64,000 nt of DNA. Source: an uncultured Methylocystaceae bacterium. GTDB taxonomy: Bacteria; Pseudomonadota; Alphaproteobacteria; Rhizobiales; Beijerinckiaceae. A program made the translations under genes and the position numbers. The stretch covers positions 1 through 64,000 of the forward strand of contig CAIQCB010000043.1 in NCBI GenBank assembly GCA_903870245.1, read 5' to 3'. Of the stretch, positions 1 through 8,625 are shown piece after piece (within the stretch, counting starts at the first letter, position 1; each line of letters begins with the position of its first letter). The notes under the pieces were generated by a model. The model was not told where the DNA came from, did not search any database, and saw only the letters and a program-made list of their open reading frames with translations.

Positions 1-422
1 ACGCCCGGCAAGAAAGACTAGCCTCTTCGGTAAGCCGACCTTTGGAGGGTCGACAGAGACGAAAAAGCCCGGTCCGTCGTTGCTTTAAGTCGCGATCCTC
101 CGCAGAGACGGAGTTCGCCGGTTCGCCTCCGGCTGCCGGTTTAATTTCGACGTCTTTCCGGCCTCTTGTCCGGAGCCACGCCGACCGACACACGACCACA
201 GGCACGTGCGATTTGGGCAAAAAGGTAGATACGCCTATTCGCGACGATTACAAGATTTTTTTTCAAGTTTGACAAGATTTCTCAAGACGATGCGATCAGC
301 CGAAAAATCGCCGCCGCTTTGCCGTCGTGCGCACATGCGTTCGCCCGCCTTGCGCCACAAAGTCGATGTCGCTAGAGCTTCGCCCCCAGGATTTCCCCAA
401 GGAATAACGCTCGGGTAGGTTC
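1..422. other. Intergenic region upstream of opgG; no gene seen
   Basis: No open frame here looks like a real protein: the short ones are arginine- and serine-rich, as expected of noncoding GC-rich DNA. A TTGACA hexamer lies at 269-274, but no convincing -10 box follows at the right spacing, so I do not call a promoter. A short inverted repeat, CGACC/GGTCG, lies around 37-53 without a T-run. The region probably contains the opgG promoter and the end of whatever lies to the left. Confidence 0.5.
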
Positions 423-1979
423 ATGATCGTCCTGACACGCCGGAAGATTGTTGGCGCAGCCCTTGCCGCGGGCGCAAGCTCGATTCTGCCAGCGCGTTCC
501 CAACCCGCCACTGACGCCCCACGCTTTGGCTTCGATGACGTCGTGCGTCGTGCGCATGATCTTTCTGTCGCGCCATTCGAGGACAAGCCCGCGTCGCCGC
601 CGGCGCCTTTCGATAAGCTGGATTTTGACGCCTGGCGGGACATCAGGTCGAAAAAAGATCAGATATTATTGAACAATGGCGGCGAGTTTCGTCTCGAACC
701 CTTTCACCGAGGTTTTCTGTTTCAGCGCGCCGTAACGATCAATACGATCCGGGACGGCATTGCAGCGCCGATTCCCTACGCCCCGTCACTCTTCGATTAC
801 GGACGCGTCAAGGTAGACCATCCCCCGCCCATCGACATGGGCTTCGCGGGGTTCAGGCTGCTCTATCCATTAAACGATCCGCATGTTCGCGATGAAGTGA
901 TTTCATTTCTCGGGGCAAGCTACTTCCGCTTTCTTGGACGCGACCAGAGTTATGGCCTTTCCGCTCGCGGCCTTGCCGTAGAAACGGGAACCAGCGCCGA
1001 AAGCTTTCCCTTTTTCCGGGAATTCTGGATCGAGGCCCCGCAAGCAGGCGATAATAGAATCACGATTTACGCGCTGCTGGATAGCGAAGCGGCGACCGGC
1101 GCCTACCGTCTGGAGCTTTCCGCCGCGCAAGAGAGCGCCCTCGACATTCAGGTAACGCTCTTCCCGCGGCGCAACGGCGTCAAATTCGGCCTTGCCCCGC
1201 TGACATCGATGTTTCTGAATGGCGAGAATGATCGTCGCGTTCTGGACGGCTACCGGAACGAACTTCATGACTCGGACGGGCTTCTCGTCCACACCGGCGG
1301 GGGCGAATGGCTCTGGAGGCCGATCAGCAACCCTGTTTTTGTGCGCACAAGTTCATTTCTTGACGAAAACACCCGCGGTTTCGGTCTTCTTCAACGCGAT
1401 CGGACTTTTCAGTCTTACCAGGACCTCGACCTGAAATATGAGAAACGCCCCAGTTATTTTGTCGAGCCGGCGGGAGACTGGGGACATGGCCGCGTCGAAT
1501 TGATCGAATTGCCCACAACCGACGAGACCAACGATAATATCGTCGCCAGTTGGACGCCGGCGGCGGCGCCGGAAGCCGGCAAGGCTTTCGTCTACGCCTA
1601 CCGGCTCACGGCGGGGCTCGACATGCCGAGACTGCAGCCCAATGGACAAGCTGTGAACACGTTTCAGGCGCCGGCGCGTTCGCTGGGTTCCTCCGAGCGC
1701 GAGAACCCGAACGCTCGCCGCTTTCTCGTCGATTTCTCCGGCGGCGACCTCGCCTATTATGTCGCCGACCCCGGCAAAATCGAAGCGGTCGTGTCCTCGA
1801 CGCGCGGGACCGTGACCCGCACAAATGTGCAGGCGAACCCCTCTATTAATGGACTGCGCGCGATGTTTGATATTGTGCTCAATCCGGGTGAGACGGCGGA
1901 TTTGCGCTTGTTTCTTCGCGCCGGTGGACGGACTCTCACCGAGACCTGGACATTCCCGTGGACTGCCCCCGTCGGCTAA
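423..1979 (+). CDS. opgG: Periplasmic glucan biosynthesis protein OpgG/MdoG
   Basis: 518 aa, the usual length for the MdoG family, which acts in the periplasm in synthesis of osmoregulated periplasmic glucans. The N-terminus has a twin-arginine-like start (TRRKIVGAALAAG) and ends in an A-R-S-Q processing region near residue 27, so export by Tat is likely. The next ~350 residues match the MdoG beta-sandwich, with family stretches such as FGFDDV, the LLYPLN region and FLGASYFR. The C-terminal ~130 residues form the second, Ig-like domain. The gene normally pairs with the glucosyltransferase opgH, but thiD follows here 18-51 bp downstream, so opgH must lie elsewhere. The family is clear; the choice between OpgG and OpgD is less certain. 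Confidence 0.9.
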   Translation: MIVLTRRKIVGAALAAGASSILPARSQPATDAPRFGFDDVVRRAHDLSVAPFEDKPASPPAPFDKLDFDAWRDIRSKKDQILLNNGGEFRLEPFHRGFLFQRAVTINTIRDGIAAPIPYAPSLFDYGRVKVDHPPPIDMGFAGFRLLYPLNDPHVRDEVISFLGASYFRFLGRDQSYGLSARGLAVETGTSAESFPFFREFWIEAPQAGDNRITIYALLDSEAATGAYRLELSAAQESALDIQVTLFPRRNGVKFGLAPLTSMFLNGENDRRVLDGYRNELHDSDGLLVHTGGGEWLWRPISNPVFVRTSSFLDENTRGFGLLQRDRTFQSYQDLDLKYEKRPSYFVEPAGDWGHGRVELIELPTTDETNDNIVASWTPAAAPEAGKAFVYAYRLTAGLDMPRLQPNGQAVNTFQAPARSLGSSERENPNARRFLVDFSGGDLAYYVADPGKIEAVVSSTRGTVTRTNVQANPSINGLRAMFDIVLNPGETADLRLFLRAGGRTLTETWTFPWTAPVG

Positions 1980-2030
1980 TAGACAATAAATCAGCTTGTG
2001 CGCCGGCGTCACGTGACGGAAACTTTCGGC

Positions 2031-2879
2031 GTGAAGCGTAACCGTCTGCCGAAACTACTCTCGATCGCCGGCTCCGATCCCTCCGGGGGCGCCGGCGTTC
2101 AGGGCGACATGAAAACCTTCGCGGCTTTTGGCGGCTATGGCATGGCCGTCATTACCGCGCTCACCGCCCAGAACACGCACGGGGTGACCGGGGTCTGGCC
2201 GGTGTCCCCTGACGTCGTCGCCGCCCAGATCAATTCTGTGATCAACGATCTGGAGCCTGACGCCATCAAGATCGGCATGGTCGCTACAGCGGCGAACGCG
2301 CATGCAATCGCCGGCGCCATCCGCGACAGGGGGCGCCTTGTCATCTTTGATCCGGTGCTCGTTCCGACCCAGGGCGTGAGCCTCGCGGAAACCGGAGTTG
2401 AGGCCGCTCTCAGGGGTGAATTGCTGCCACTGGCCAATCTCCTGACGCCCAATCTTCACGAAGCCGCAGCGCTCACCGACACGAGACTCGCGTCGTCGCC
2501 CTCCGAGATGGTCGTGCAGGGGCAGGCGCTTCTTGCTTGCGGCGCGCGCGCCGTGCTGGTCAAAGGCGGCGATCTCGCGGGCGCCCCGATTGATGTTCTG
2601 GTCACTGGGGACGAAACCCGCCTCTTCCATGGTCGGCGGATCGCCACGCGACACACACATGGCACAGGCTGCGCGCTCTCTGCTGCGATCACGGCGGAAC
2701 TGGCGCAGGGGGCGCCGATGATCGAGGCCATCGCGACGGCGAAAAGCTGGTTGGAAAATGCACTGGAGGCCGCCGATTCGTTGGCGACGGCGCTGGGCGT
2801 GAGTACGGGCCGTGGCCCGCCCCATCATCTGTATTCAACCCCCCTGAAGACGAGTTCCGCCCCTCAGGATTTACTGTGA
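2031..2879 (+). CDS. thiD: Bifunctional hydroxymethylpyrimidine kinase / phosphomethylpyrimidine kinase
   Basis: This enzyme phosphorylates HMP and then HMP-P in the pyrimidine branch of thiamine diphosphate synthesis. It has the ribokinase-like fold: SIAGSDPSGGAG at residues 11-22 binds HMP, and HTHGTGC ends at residue 214 with the anion-hole GTGC. A GTG at 1998 would add 11 residues, but GTG 2031 puts the family start directly before the first strand and has a weak ACGGA about 10 bp upstream, so I prefer it. No TPP riboswitch fits in the 51-bp gap after opgG; co-transcription with opgG is possible. The stop overlaps the end of the convergent gene at 2871-3128 by 9 bp. Confidence 0.93.
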   Translation: MKRNRLPKLLSIAGSDPSGGAGVQGDMKTFAAFGGYGMAVITALTAQNTHGVTGVWPVSPDVVAAQINSVINDLEPDAIKIGMVATAANAHAIAGAIRDRGRLVIFDPVLVPTQGVSLAETGVEAALRGELLPLANLLTPNLHEAAALTDTRLASSPSEMVVQGQALLACGARAVLVKGGDLAGAPIDVLVTGDETRLFHGRRIATRHTHGTGCALSAAITAELAQGAPMIEAIATAKSWLENALEAADSLATALGVSTGRGPPHHLYSTPLKTSSAPQDLL

Positions 2880-3128
2880 CTTCTGGCGCTTTTTCATTCG
2901 CTTGGCGACCGAAGAACGATCCAGCCCCCATGCCTTGGAAATGGCAGGACCAGCGCTCGCGCCGACGCCCGCGCCGGCGATGAGCCCGACCGGACCGCCA
3001 ATCAGCGCGCCACCCAAACCGCCCAGAACGCCGTCGACCGTGCGGTCGATGACATCGTCGTCCGCCGCGCATGCCGGAGCGACGGCCATCGATAGCGCCA
3101 GAGAAGCGGCGACGAGACATTTTTTCAT
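2871..3128 (-). CDS. Small exported glycine-zipper protein
   Basis: 85 aa. Residues 1-21 form a signal peptide (MKKC, hydrophobic core, AxA site before ADDD). Residues 32-60 are a glycine/alanine-rich zipper with repeated GG and GxxxG spacing, of the kind seen in small outer-membrane or periplasmic glycine-zipper proteins. The tail is strongly basic (KRMKKRQK). No enzymatic motif is present. The end overlaps the thiD stop by 9 bp in the convergent orientation. Function is unknown; an envelope-associated role is an inference from the signal peptide and zipper. Confidence 0.75.
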   Translation of the reverse strand: MKKCLVAASLALSMAVAPACAADDDVIDRTVDGVLGGLGGALIGGPVGLIAGAGVGASAGPAISKAWGLDRSSVAKRMKKRQKSQ

Positions 3129-3202
3129 TTTGCTCTCCTGATCGAAAACCGGGACGAATCACTAAATACGCGGGGAGGCGAAAGTCAGGCTAAAACGTTT
3201 TC

Positions 3203-3652
3203 CTAACCGCTCAGAGCCGCCTTCACCGCCGAACTGGCCTTGGCGAAATCCATGCGGCCGGTGAATTTCGCCTTGAGCGCGGCGACGACCTTGCCCATGT
3301 CCTTGATCGAAGCTGCGCCAACTTCGGCAATTGCCGTTCTAACCGCCTCGGCGACCTCCGCCTCCGTGAGTTGCTGCGGCAGATAGGCTGAGATGACGGC
3401 GATCTCGCCCTTCTCCTTGTCGGCCAGTTCCTGACGACCGGCCTTCTCATAGATATCCACAGACTCCTGACGGCTTTTGATCATCTTCTGCAGCAGGGCG
3501 AGAATATCGTCTTCGGACAGGGACTTTCCGGCGCCTCGGGCTTCGATGTCCTTGTCCTTGAGCGCGGCGTTGATCAGCCTCAGGGCGTCTACCCTGGCGC
3601 GGTCGCCAGCCTTCATGGCGTCTTTGAGGTCCTGGGTGATCTTCTCGCGCAT
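3203..3652 (-). CDS. GatB/YqeY domain protein
   Basis: 149 aa, the standard length of the YqeY family. The fold is an N-terminal helical domain (residues 1-90) followed by the small three-helix GatB/YqeY tail (about 95-147). The family resembles the tRNA-binding tail of the GatB amidotransferase subunit, but its stand-alone function is not established. It is divergent from carA with only 63 bp between the starts, a neighbourhood common in Rhizobiales, so the two genes probably share a promoter region. Confidence 0.92.
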   Translation of the reverse strand: MREKITQDLKDAMKAGDRARVDALRLINAALKDKDIEARGAGKSLSEDDILALLQKMIKSRQESVDIYEKAGRQELADKEKGEIAVISAYLPQQLTEAEVAEAVRTAIAEVGAASIKDMGKVVAALKAKFTGRMDFAKASSAVKAALSG

Positions 3653-3715
3653 TAGATTTCCAATTCGGGGTCGGATGGATTAAATCCAGATAAGGAACAG
3701 GCAATAGAGCGGAAC

Positions 3716-4930
3716 ATGAGCCTCGATCAAGACACAGCCACGGCTTCGAGCATTGAAACGGCCTGGACCAGGCCCGTTCATACCGGCGTTCTGGTTCTCG
3801 CCAGCGGCGAGGTTATCGAAGGTTTCGGCCTTGGCGCCGCCGGGGAAGCGGTTGGCGAGGTCTGCTTTAACACCGCCATGACCGGCTATCAGGAAATCCT
3901 GACCGATCCCTCCTACGCCGCCCAGATCATCACCTTTACCTTTCCGCATGTTGGCAATGTCGGAACAAATGATGAGGATATCGAGACGGTCGATCCAACG
4001 CGCGCCGCCGCCGCCGTCGGGGCGATTTTTGGCGCGCCGGTGACGGAACCATCAAATTTCCGCTCCCGCTCTCACCTCGCCGATTGGCTATCGAAGCGCG
4101 GCGTTATCGCCCTCTGCGGGATCGACACCCGCGCGCTGACCACATTGATTCGCGAAAAGGGCATGCAGAACGCCGTTATCGCCCATGCGCCGGACGGTAA
4201 ATTCGATCTTGACGCGCTCCGCGCCAGGGCGGCGGCGTGGCCGGGGATCGATGGCATGGATCTTGTGCCTGGGGTCGGCGCGAAAAGCGGCTATGACTGG
4301 CGAGAGACAACATGGCGGCTGGGCGAAGGTTACGGCGCGCGCAACGGCTCGGCGAAATTCCGCGTCGTCGCCATCGATTACGGCGTGAAGCGCAACATCC
4401 TGCGACTGCTCGCCGATCAGGGCTGTGAGGTGATCGTTGCGCCGGCGACGGCCAGCTGCGCCGACATTCTGGCGCTGAAGCCCGACGGCGTGTTTCTCTC
4501 CAATGGCCCCGGCGATCCGGCTGAGACCGGCAAATACGCAACGCCGGTGATTCGCGATCTTCTGGCGCATAAGGTGCCCACCTTCGGCATTTGTCTCGGT
4601 CACCAGATGATGGCGCTCGCCGTCGGCGCGAAGACCAGAAAAATGACGCAGGGACATCATGGCGCCAATCATCCGGTAAAGGATTTCACCACCGGCAAGG
4701 TTGAGATCGTTTCGATGAACCATGGCTTCGCGGTCGATAGCGACAGCCTGCCGGTCAACGCCGTCGAGACGCATCGCTCGCTGTTCGACGGCACCAATTG
4801 CGGAATCGCCCTCACCGACCGTCCAGCCTTCTCGGTGCAACACCATCCGGAAGCCTCGCCCGGTCCGCAGGACAGCCATTATCTCTTCCGGCGCTTTGTC
4901 GAGCTGATGGAAAAGTCCAAAGCGGCGTGA
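3716..4930 (+). CDS. carA: Carbamoyl-phosphate synthase small (glutaminase) subunit
   Basis: 404 aa. It hydrolyses glutamine and passes ammonia to CarB for carbamoyl phosphate, which feeds arginine and pyrimidine synthesis. The N-terminal CPSase domain covers residues 22-160. The class I glutamine amidotransferase domain covers residues 215-400, with nucleophile Cys293 in GICLGHQ and catalytic His377 and Glu379 in HHPEASPGP. carB is not adjacent. The ATG at 3716 gives the normal family start. Confidence 0.97.
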   Translation: MSLDQDTATASSIETAWTRPVHTGVLVLASGEVIEGFGLGAAGEAVGEVCFNTAMTGYQEILTDPSYAAQIITFTFPHVGNVGTNDEDIETVDPTRAAAAVGAIFGAPVTEPSNFRSRSHLADWLSKRGVIALCGIDTRALTTLIREKGMQNAVIAHAPDGKFDLDALRARAAAWPGIDGMDLVPGVGAKSGYDWRETTWRLGEGYGARNGSAKFRVVAIDYGVKRNILRLLADQGCEVIVAPATASCADILALKPDGVFLSNGPGDPAETGKYATPVIRDLLAHKVPTFGICLGHQMMALAVGAKTRKMTQGHHGANHPVKDFTTGKVEIVSMNHGFAVDSDSLPVNAVETHRSLFDGTNCGIALTDRPAFSVQHHPEASPGPQDSHYLFRRFVELMEKSKAA

Positions 4931-4974
4931 CTATCGCCCGGCGTCGTCGCGCCAGGTAAACGCCGGCCGGACCA

Positions 4975-5850
4975 ATGCTTCGCTCAATCGCGACCCTCGC
5001 CTTTGCCTTTTTCGCCGCAGCGGCTGTTGCGCTGATCGGGCGGCCGGTCCTGCGCACGGCCATCGTCGCCGCGTGGAACGATCCGGCGAGTTTGCCTGCC
5101 CTGTCGATCGATCCGCGGATTCATCATGAAGCCGCCGCCCGCCCTTGCGCCGAACGGATTGCCGATCTCCTGCCGAAGGCGATGGCGCAGATCGAAAGCG
5201 CGCATAGCCGCCCCTTCAGCAAATCGCCACGAATTGGCGTTTACGCTTCTTATCGCACATACGCCCGAGCCAATGGTCTGGGCGACGCCGGGATCGCCGG
5301 CGTCAGCCGCGCTGGCTGGGCCCTGCTCTCGCCGACGCTCTGCGAAGATGAACATGACCGACTTGCCGGCGTCCTTACTCATGAACTCTCGCATCTCCAT
5401 TTCTTCGGCTGGCGATCCCGCAATGCGGCGCGTCCACCCCCCTGGTTCACAGAGGGTCTGGCCGTCGCCGCTTCCGGCGGCGGCGGCGCGGAGGGCGTTG
5501 ACGACGACGAAGCGCGACTGGCGCTGCGCGCGGACATACGCGTGATCCTCGACGAAGCCGCATGGACTGACTTTTCCGCCATTCGATTTACGAGAGAGCC
5601 CGCTTGCGTCGCGCCCTGCGATCTCTGGACCTATCGCCAGCGTCTCGCCTTCCGGCAGGCAGGGCTGTTCATTTCATGGATGCGGGCGCGCAATCCGGAA
5701 AAATTCACGCTTTTGTTGCGCCGGCTCGAACAGGGCGAGATATTCGACGGCGCCTTCGATGAAATATTCGGCGAAACGCCAAAAAGACTCTGGCGATTCT
5801 TTATTGATGACGTCGCCCGCGTACAACCTGCAAGTCACTTGCCAGAATGA
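4975..5850 (+). CDS. Putative exported zinc metallopeptidase (HExxH, gluzincin-like)
   Basis: 291 aa with a hydrophobic N-terminus (residues 4-25) that could be a signal anchor. Residues 136-140 read HELSH, the HExxH zinc-binding helix, and WFTEGLA places a likely third ligand, Glu160, 20 residues later. This spacing is typical of the peptidase MA-like gluzincin clan. An actual peptidase activity is an inference from these residues. The gene follows carA by 44 bp, and its end overlaps the convergent lipoprotein gene by 16 bp. No closer family name can be given. Confidence 0.75.
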   Translation: MLRSIATLAFAFFAAAAVALIGRPVLRTAIVAAWNDPASLPALSIDPRIHHEAAARPCAERIADLLPKAMAQIESAHSRPFSKSPRIGVYASYRTYARANGLGDAGIAGVSRAGWALLSPTLCEDEHDRLAGVLTHELSHLHFFGWRSRNAARPPPWFTEGLAVAASGGGGAEGVDDDEARLALRADIRVILDEAAWTDFSAIRFTREPACVAPCDLWTYRQRLAFRQAGLFISWMRARNPEKFTLLLRRLEQGEIFDGAFDEIFGETPKRLWRFFIDDVARVQPASHLPE

Positions 5851-6575
5851 ATACTGACGCCGCCATTCAATTTTTTCGGTAATTTTTTAGCCTCTACGCC
5901 GGAAACCTCCGCTCTGCGGGCGACGGCTTCCCCGCCCGCATCGTTTCCAGGGGAATTTTTGTGGGAATTTCTGCAGGCCGCCTCATCGAGAGGAGTTACG
6001 GAATCCGCGAGGTCAAATTCGCGAACATCGACATTCTCATCAAAAAGCACCCAGCCGATTTCGGCGGTCGGATATAAGTAGATATCGACAGTCGTCGACG
6101 CGTCTGGCGGTGGGTGCGACAGACAGATCGCGCGTCCCTTGCGTTGCAAGCGATATGAGTCAACTCCCCTTTCTTCTGTTTCGCCGTCCTCTGTATTTAT
6201 GAGCGTGTTCATTTGACTCTGGAATTTTCGAATCCGCTCAAGTTCCTTGGAGGCAAATTCAAAAATCGAAAGATTATCCACCGCCAGTCCGGCGCGTTGG
6301 ATGGCCACGATATCCTCAGGCCGCTTGACTCTGCGCAGCTGGAAGAGGCCGCTCGTCACCTCGCGACCGGACGGCTGCATGCGGATCGACAACTGGAGAT
6401 CGTCAAGCATTGGCCCCATCCATTCGGGGGCGTTGATAGCAATCCGCACCTGTGACGGCTCCAGAGTCGCCAGATCGATCTTGAGGAGTTTCCAGATCGT
6501 TTGCAGCGATGCTCCATTACAGGCGGCAAGGAACAGGAAAACGAAAAGCGCAAGTGAAAAACGCGCGGCTATCAT
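5835..6575 (-). CDS. Putative lipoprotein of unknown function
   Basis: 246 aa. The N-terminus (MIAARFSLALFVFLFLAAC) is a textbook lipoprotein signal with lipobox LAAC and acceptor Cys19. The rest is soluble, with no recognisable domain. A central segment (residues 50-130) of alternating hydrophobic residues could be a beta domain. The C-terminal ~35 residues, after about residue 210, look disordered and basic. I cannot assign a function. It converges on the metallopeptidase-like gene with a 16-bp overlap. Confidence 0.65.
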   Translation of the reverse strand: MIAARFSLALFVFLFLAACNGASLQTIWKLLKIDLATLEPSQVRIAINAPEWMGPMLDDLQLSIRMQPSGREVTSGLFQLRRVKRPEDIVAIQRAGLAVDNLSIFEFASKELERIRKFQSQMNTLINTEDGETEERGVDSYRLQRKGRAICLSHPPPDASTTVDIYLYPTAEIGWVLFDENVDVREFDLADSVTPLDEAACRNSHKNSPGNDAGGEAVARRAEVSGVEAKKLPKKLNGGVSIHSGK

Positions 6576-6676
6576 GGGTTGCGGTCTCCGGAGAGAAGTC
6601 CTGATCGAAGACTTTCGCGCCGTCGAATTTCAACGTCAGCGCGATTTTTTTTTGCTTCACGGACGAACGCTTACGA

Positions 6677-7387
6677 TCAGTATCCGAAGCGATAACTAAC
6701 GCCTGCCGTGATCAGGCCTTCGGCGCTCAACTGCCGCACGCTTACGAGCGGCGTCCCGACCGGCGTTGTTCTGCCAAAGTTGCCTGTCATAGCGCTTCGC
6801 GCCTCGACATTGACGTTCCAGCGATCATTGACGGCATATTCGATGCCGACGCCCAACGTCGGTCCCACAAATATGACATTTTGTTTGGTTGCGCCGTAAA
6901 TCGAACTCAACTTGTTCTGCGACGAGGCGATGTTCAGGCCGCCAGTCACATAGAGGAGAACGGGATCGAATGCGTAACCGACGCGGCCGCGCACAGACCC
7001 TTGCACGCCGACATGGCTATAGCCATTGATCACTCTTCCGACGGCAAAAGTTGGAACTGTGGTGTTGGCTGACGCGCTCGCGCCGTTGATGTCGCCAAGC
7101 AAACCTGCGACAAAATCACCAAAACGCCAGTCGTAACCAATATGCGCGCCGCCGGCTAAGCCGCCGCCATCGCCCTTTGGACTCGCGTAACGAAAATTGG
7201 TTGGCGCGTAATAGGCGTCGGTCATGCTTGTAAAGCCGAGGTAGCCAGCCTGAACGCCTGCATAAAGCCCCGTGAAAAGCGGTTTCGGCGGCGCCGGAAG
7301 CGGCGCGGATTTACGTGACGGCAGATCAGCGGCGATAGCGGCTGTTGCAGTGAATAACGCTGTTACAACGGTAGATTGGAATTTCAT
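6677..7387 (-). CDS. Outer-membrane beta-barrel protein (Omp25/31-like porin family)
   Basis: 236 aa. A signal peptide (residues 1-19, ending AIAAD) is followed by a proline-rich linker (LPSRKSAPLPAPPKP) typical of Rhizobiales Omp25/Omp31-type proteins. Then come alternating amphipathic strands (GLYAGVQAGYLGF, HIGYDWRFGDF, GRVGYAFDPVLLYVTGG, GVGIEYAVNDRWNVNVEAR). The last residues, SYRFGY, form the C-terminal aromatic signature recognised by the BAM complex. An eight-stranded barrel is likely; any transport specificity is unknown. Confidence 0.88.
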   Translation of the reverse strand: MKFQSTVVTALFTATAAIAADLPSRKSAPLPAPPKPLFTGLYAGVQAGYLGFTSMTDAYYAPTNFRYASPKGDGGGLAGGAHIGYDWRFGDFVAGLLGDINGASASANTTVPTFAVGRVINGYSHVGVQGSVRGRVGYAFDPVLLYVTGGLNIASSQNKLSSIYGATKQNVIFVGPTLGVGIEYAVNDRWNVNVEARSAMTGNFGRTTPVGTPLVSVRQLSAEGLITAGVSYRFGY

Positions 7388-7712
7388 TTGCTGTCTCCAA
7401 ACAGTGTTAACAGTTTCGACTGCGCGGAACGCATGGCTTCCACGCTGACAGTCGGAGGATTTACGGACGTCGTTGCGATTCTTGTCAGGAGGGGGATCGA
7501 ACGGGTTTCGTAACGCGCAGCCCCTAAAGTGGAGGAAGGCATATCGAGCAATTTAATAGACCGTTTTGCGCGATACTTTTAATGTTTGACATGAATTTTT
7601 TAATTTGTCAACGTATGTCAACAGACTATGGTTAATGGCAAATATTTCCCCGGACGGCAGCGTGTAACGGACAAACAGACCGGCACAGGGTCATTCAGGA
7701 AAAATACGGAAG
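7388..7712. promoter_or_regulatory. AT-rich intergenic region with a phased TTGACA/TGTCAA operator-like array
   Basis: This 325-bp region separates the divergent omp and DUF2975 genes. TTGACA lies at 7586-7591, TGTCAA (its inverse) at 7606-7611, and a second TGTCAA at 7616-7621. The starts are 20 and 10 bp apart, so all three half-sites face the same side of the helix. This looks like a binding site for a dimeric regulator, perhaps the HTH protein encoded at 8356, but that link is inference. No sure -10 box was assigned. Confidence 0.4.
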
Positions 7713-8354
7713 ATGCGCCGCTCAGATGCGGCGAACGCCATTCAGGGAGAAGAGCGCTTGGCTTTTAAACCTGCCAATGAAAATCTGATTGGCGCCGACG
7801 ATGAGCGCCTTTCGGCATTGCGCAGGCGCATCGGCTGGATTTGTCACATCTTGCGTTTTGGTGCGCCGATCACTTTTATCTGGGGTGTCAGCGAAGATGT
7901 TATAAACGCCGCCGACACGGCGGCGTTATCGAAAAGCGTCGCCTATCTCTTCGGAGAAAATGTCGTGCAACCCATCGCGGACTGGCAGCGTCTTGCACTT
8001 TTCGCCTGCTCGCTGCCGTCTACAATGGCTCATTTGGCCCTGGCATATAATGCATGGCTTCTTTTTTCCGGCTATCTGGCGGGGCGAATCTTCACGGTTG
8101 ACGCTGCCCGGCTGATTCAGCGTTGCGGCGTTTCCGGCATTGCCAGCGTCATTCTTAATCTGCTGATGCGGCCGCTCGTTGTGCCGATTCTCGCGGCGAC
8201 GCGGCCGGCCGGGGCTCAGTTGGCGGTTTCTTCCATGCCTTATTTAGGCTCAGGCGATCTTCACTCTTTCATCTTTTACCTTGCCCTGATCGGACTTGCG
8301 CATATACAAAAAGTCGCTGCCGAACTTTACAGCGAAAACGGCCAGATCGTCTGA
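7713..8354 (+). CDS. DUF2975 membrane protein
   Basis: 213 aa with about four hydrophobic segments (roughly residues 45-66, 92-118, 138-165 and 182-200). It ends in the family-typical short cytoplasmic tail (E-N-G-Q-I-V). DUF2975 proteins are of unknown function and are usually encoded directly before a small Cro/CI-like regulator, as here, where the stop is one base before the next ATG. The pair probably works as a membrane sensor plus regulator; that role is inference. An operator-like repeat lies about 90 bp upstream. Confidence 0.8.
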   Translation: MRRSDAANAIQGEERLAFKPANENLIGADDERLSALRRRIGWICHILRFGAPITFIWGVSEDVINAADTAALSKSVAYLFGENVVQPIADWQRLALFACSLPSTMAHLALAYNAWLLFSGYLAGRIFTVDAARLIQRCGVSGIASVILNLLMRPLVVPILAATRPAGAQLAVSSMPYLGSGDLHSFIFYLALIGLAHIQKVAAELYSENGQIV

Positions 8355-8355
8355 C

Positions 8356-8619
8356 ATGCCGATAATCGTCAATCTCGACGTCATGATGGCGCGGCGCAAG
8401 ATGCGCTCCCGCGACCTTGCGGCTTTGATCGGCATCGCCGAACAAAACGTCAGCCTGCTGAAGTCGGGAAAAGTGAAAGGCGTGCGCTTCGATACGCTTG
8501 AAAAAATATGCGAAGCGCTTGACTGTCAGCCGGGCGACATTCTCGAATATCGCCCTGAGGAACAGGAAGATGCACCGGCTGTTGCGCCCCTCACGCAACG
8601 CGCGCGACGCAGGGCCTAG
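8356..8619 (+). CDS. Small Cro/CI-type HTH transcriptional regulator (YozG-like)
   Basis: 87 aa. It opens with PIIVNLDVMMARRKM, characteristic of the small HTH regulators paired with DUF2975 proteins. The helix-turn-helix lies at residues 18-45 (LAALIGIAEQNVSLLKSGK). The following conserved stretch FDTLEKICEALDCQPGDILEY is the usual HTH_26 motif. A basic tail (RARRRA) follows. Translation is probably coupled to the DUF2975 gene, since only one base separates stop and start. It probably autoregulates from the repeats at 7586-7621. Confidence 0.88.
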   Translation: MPIIVNLDVMMARRKMRSRDLAALIGIAEQNVSLLKSGKVKGVRFDTLEKICEALDCQPGDILEYRPEEQEDAPAVAPLTQRARRRA

Positions 8620-8625
8620 CGCCGC

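Noticed and set aside
42-418. Two overlapping plus-strand frames upstream of opgG
   Set aside because: Arg/Ser-rich composition, no ribosome site and no resemblance to any protein; typical of open frames in GC-rich noncoding DNA.
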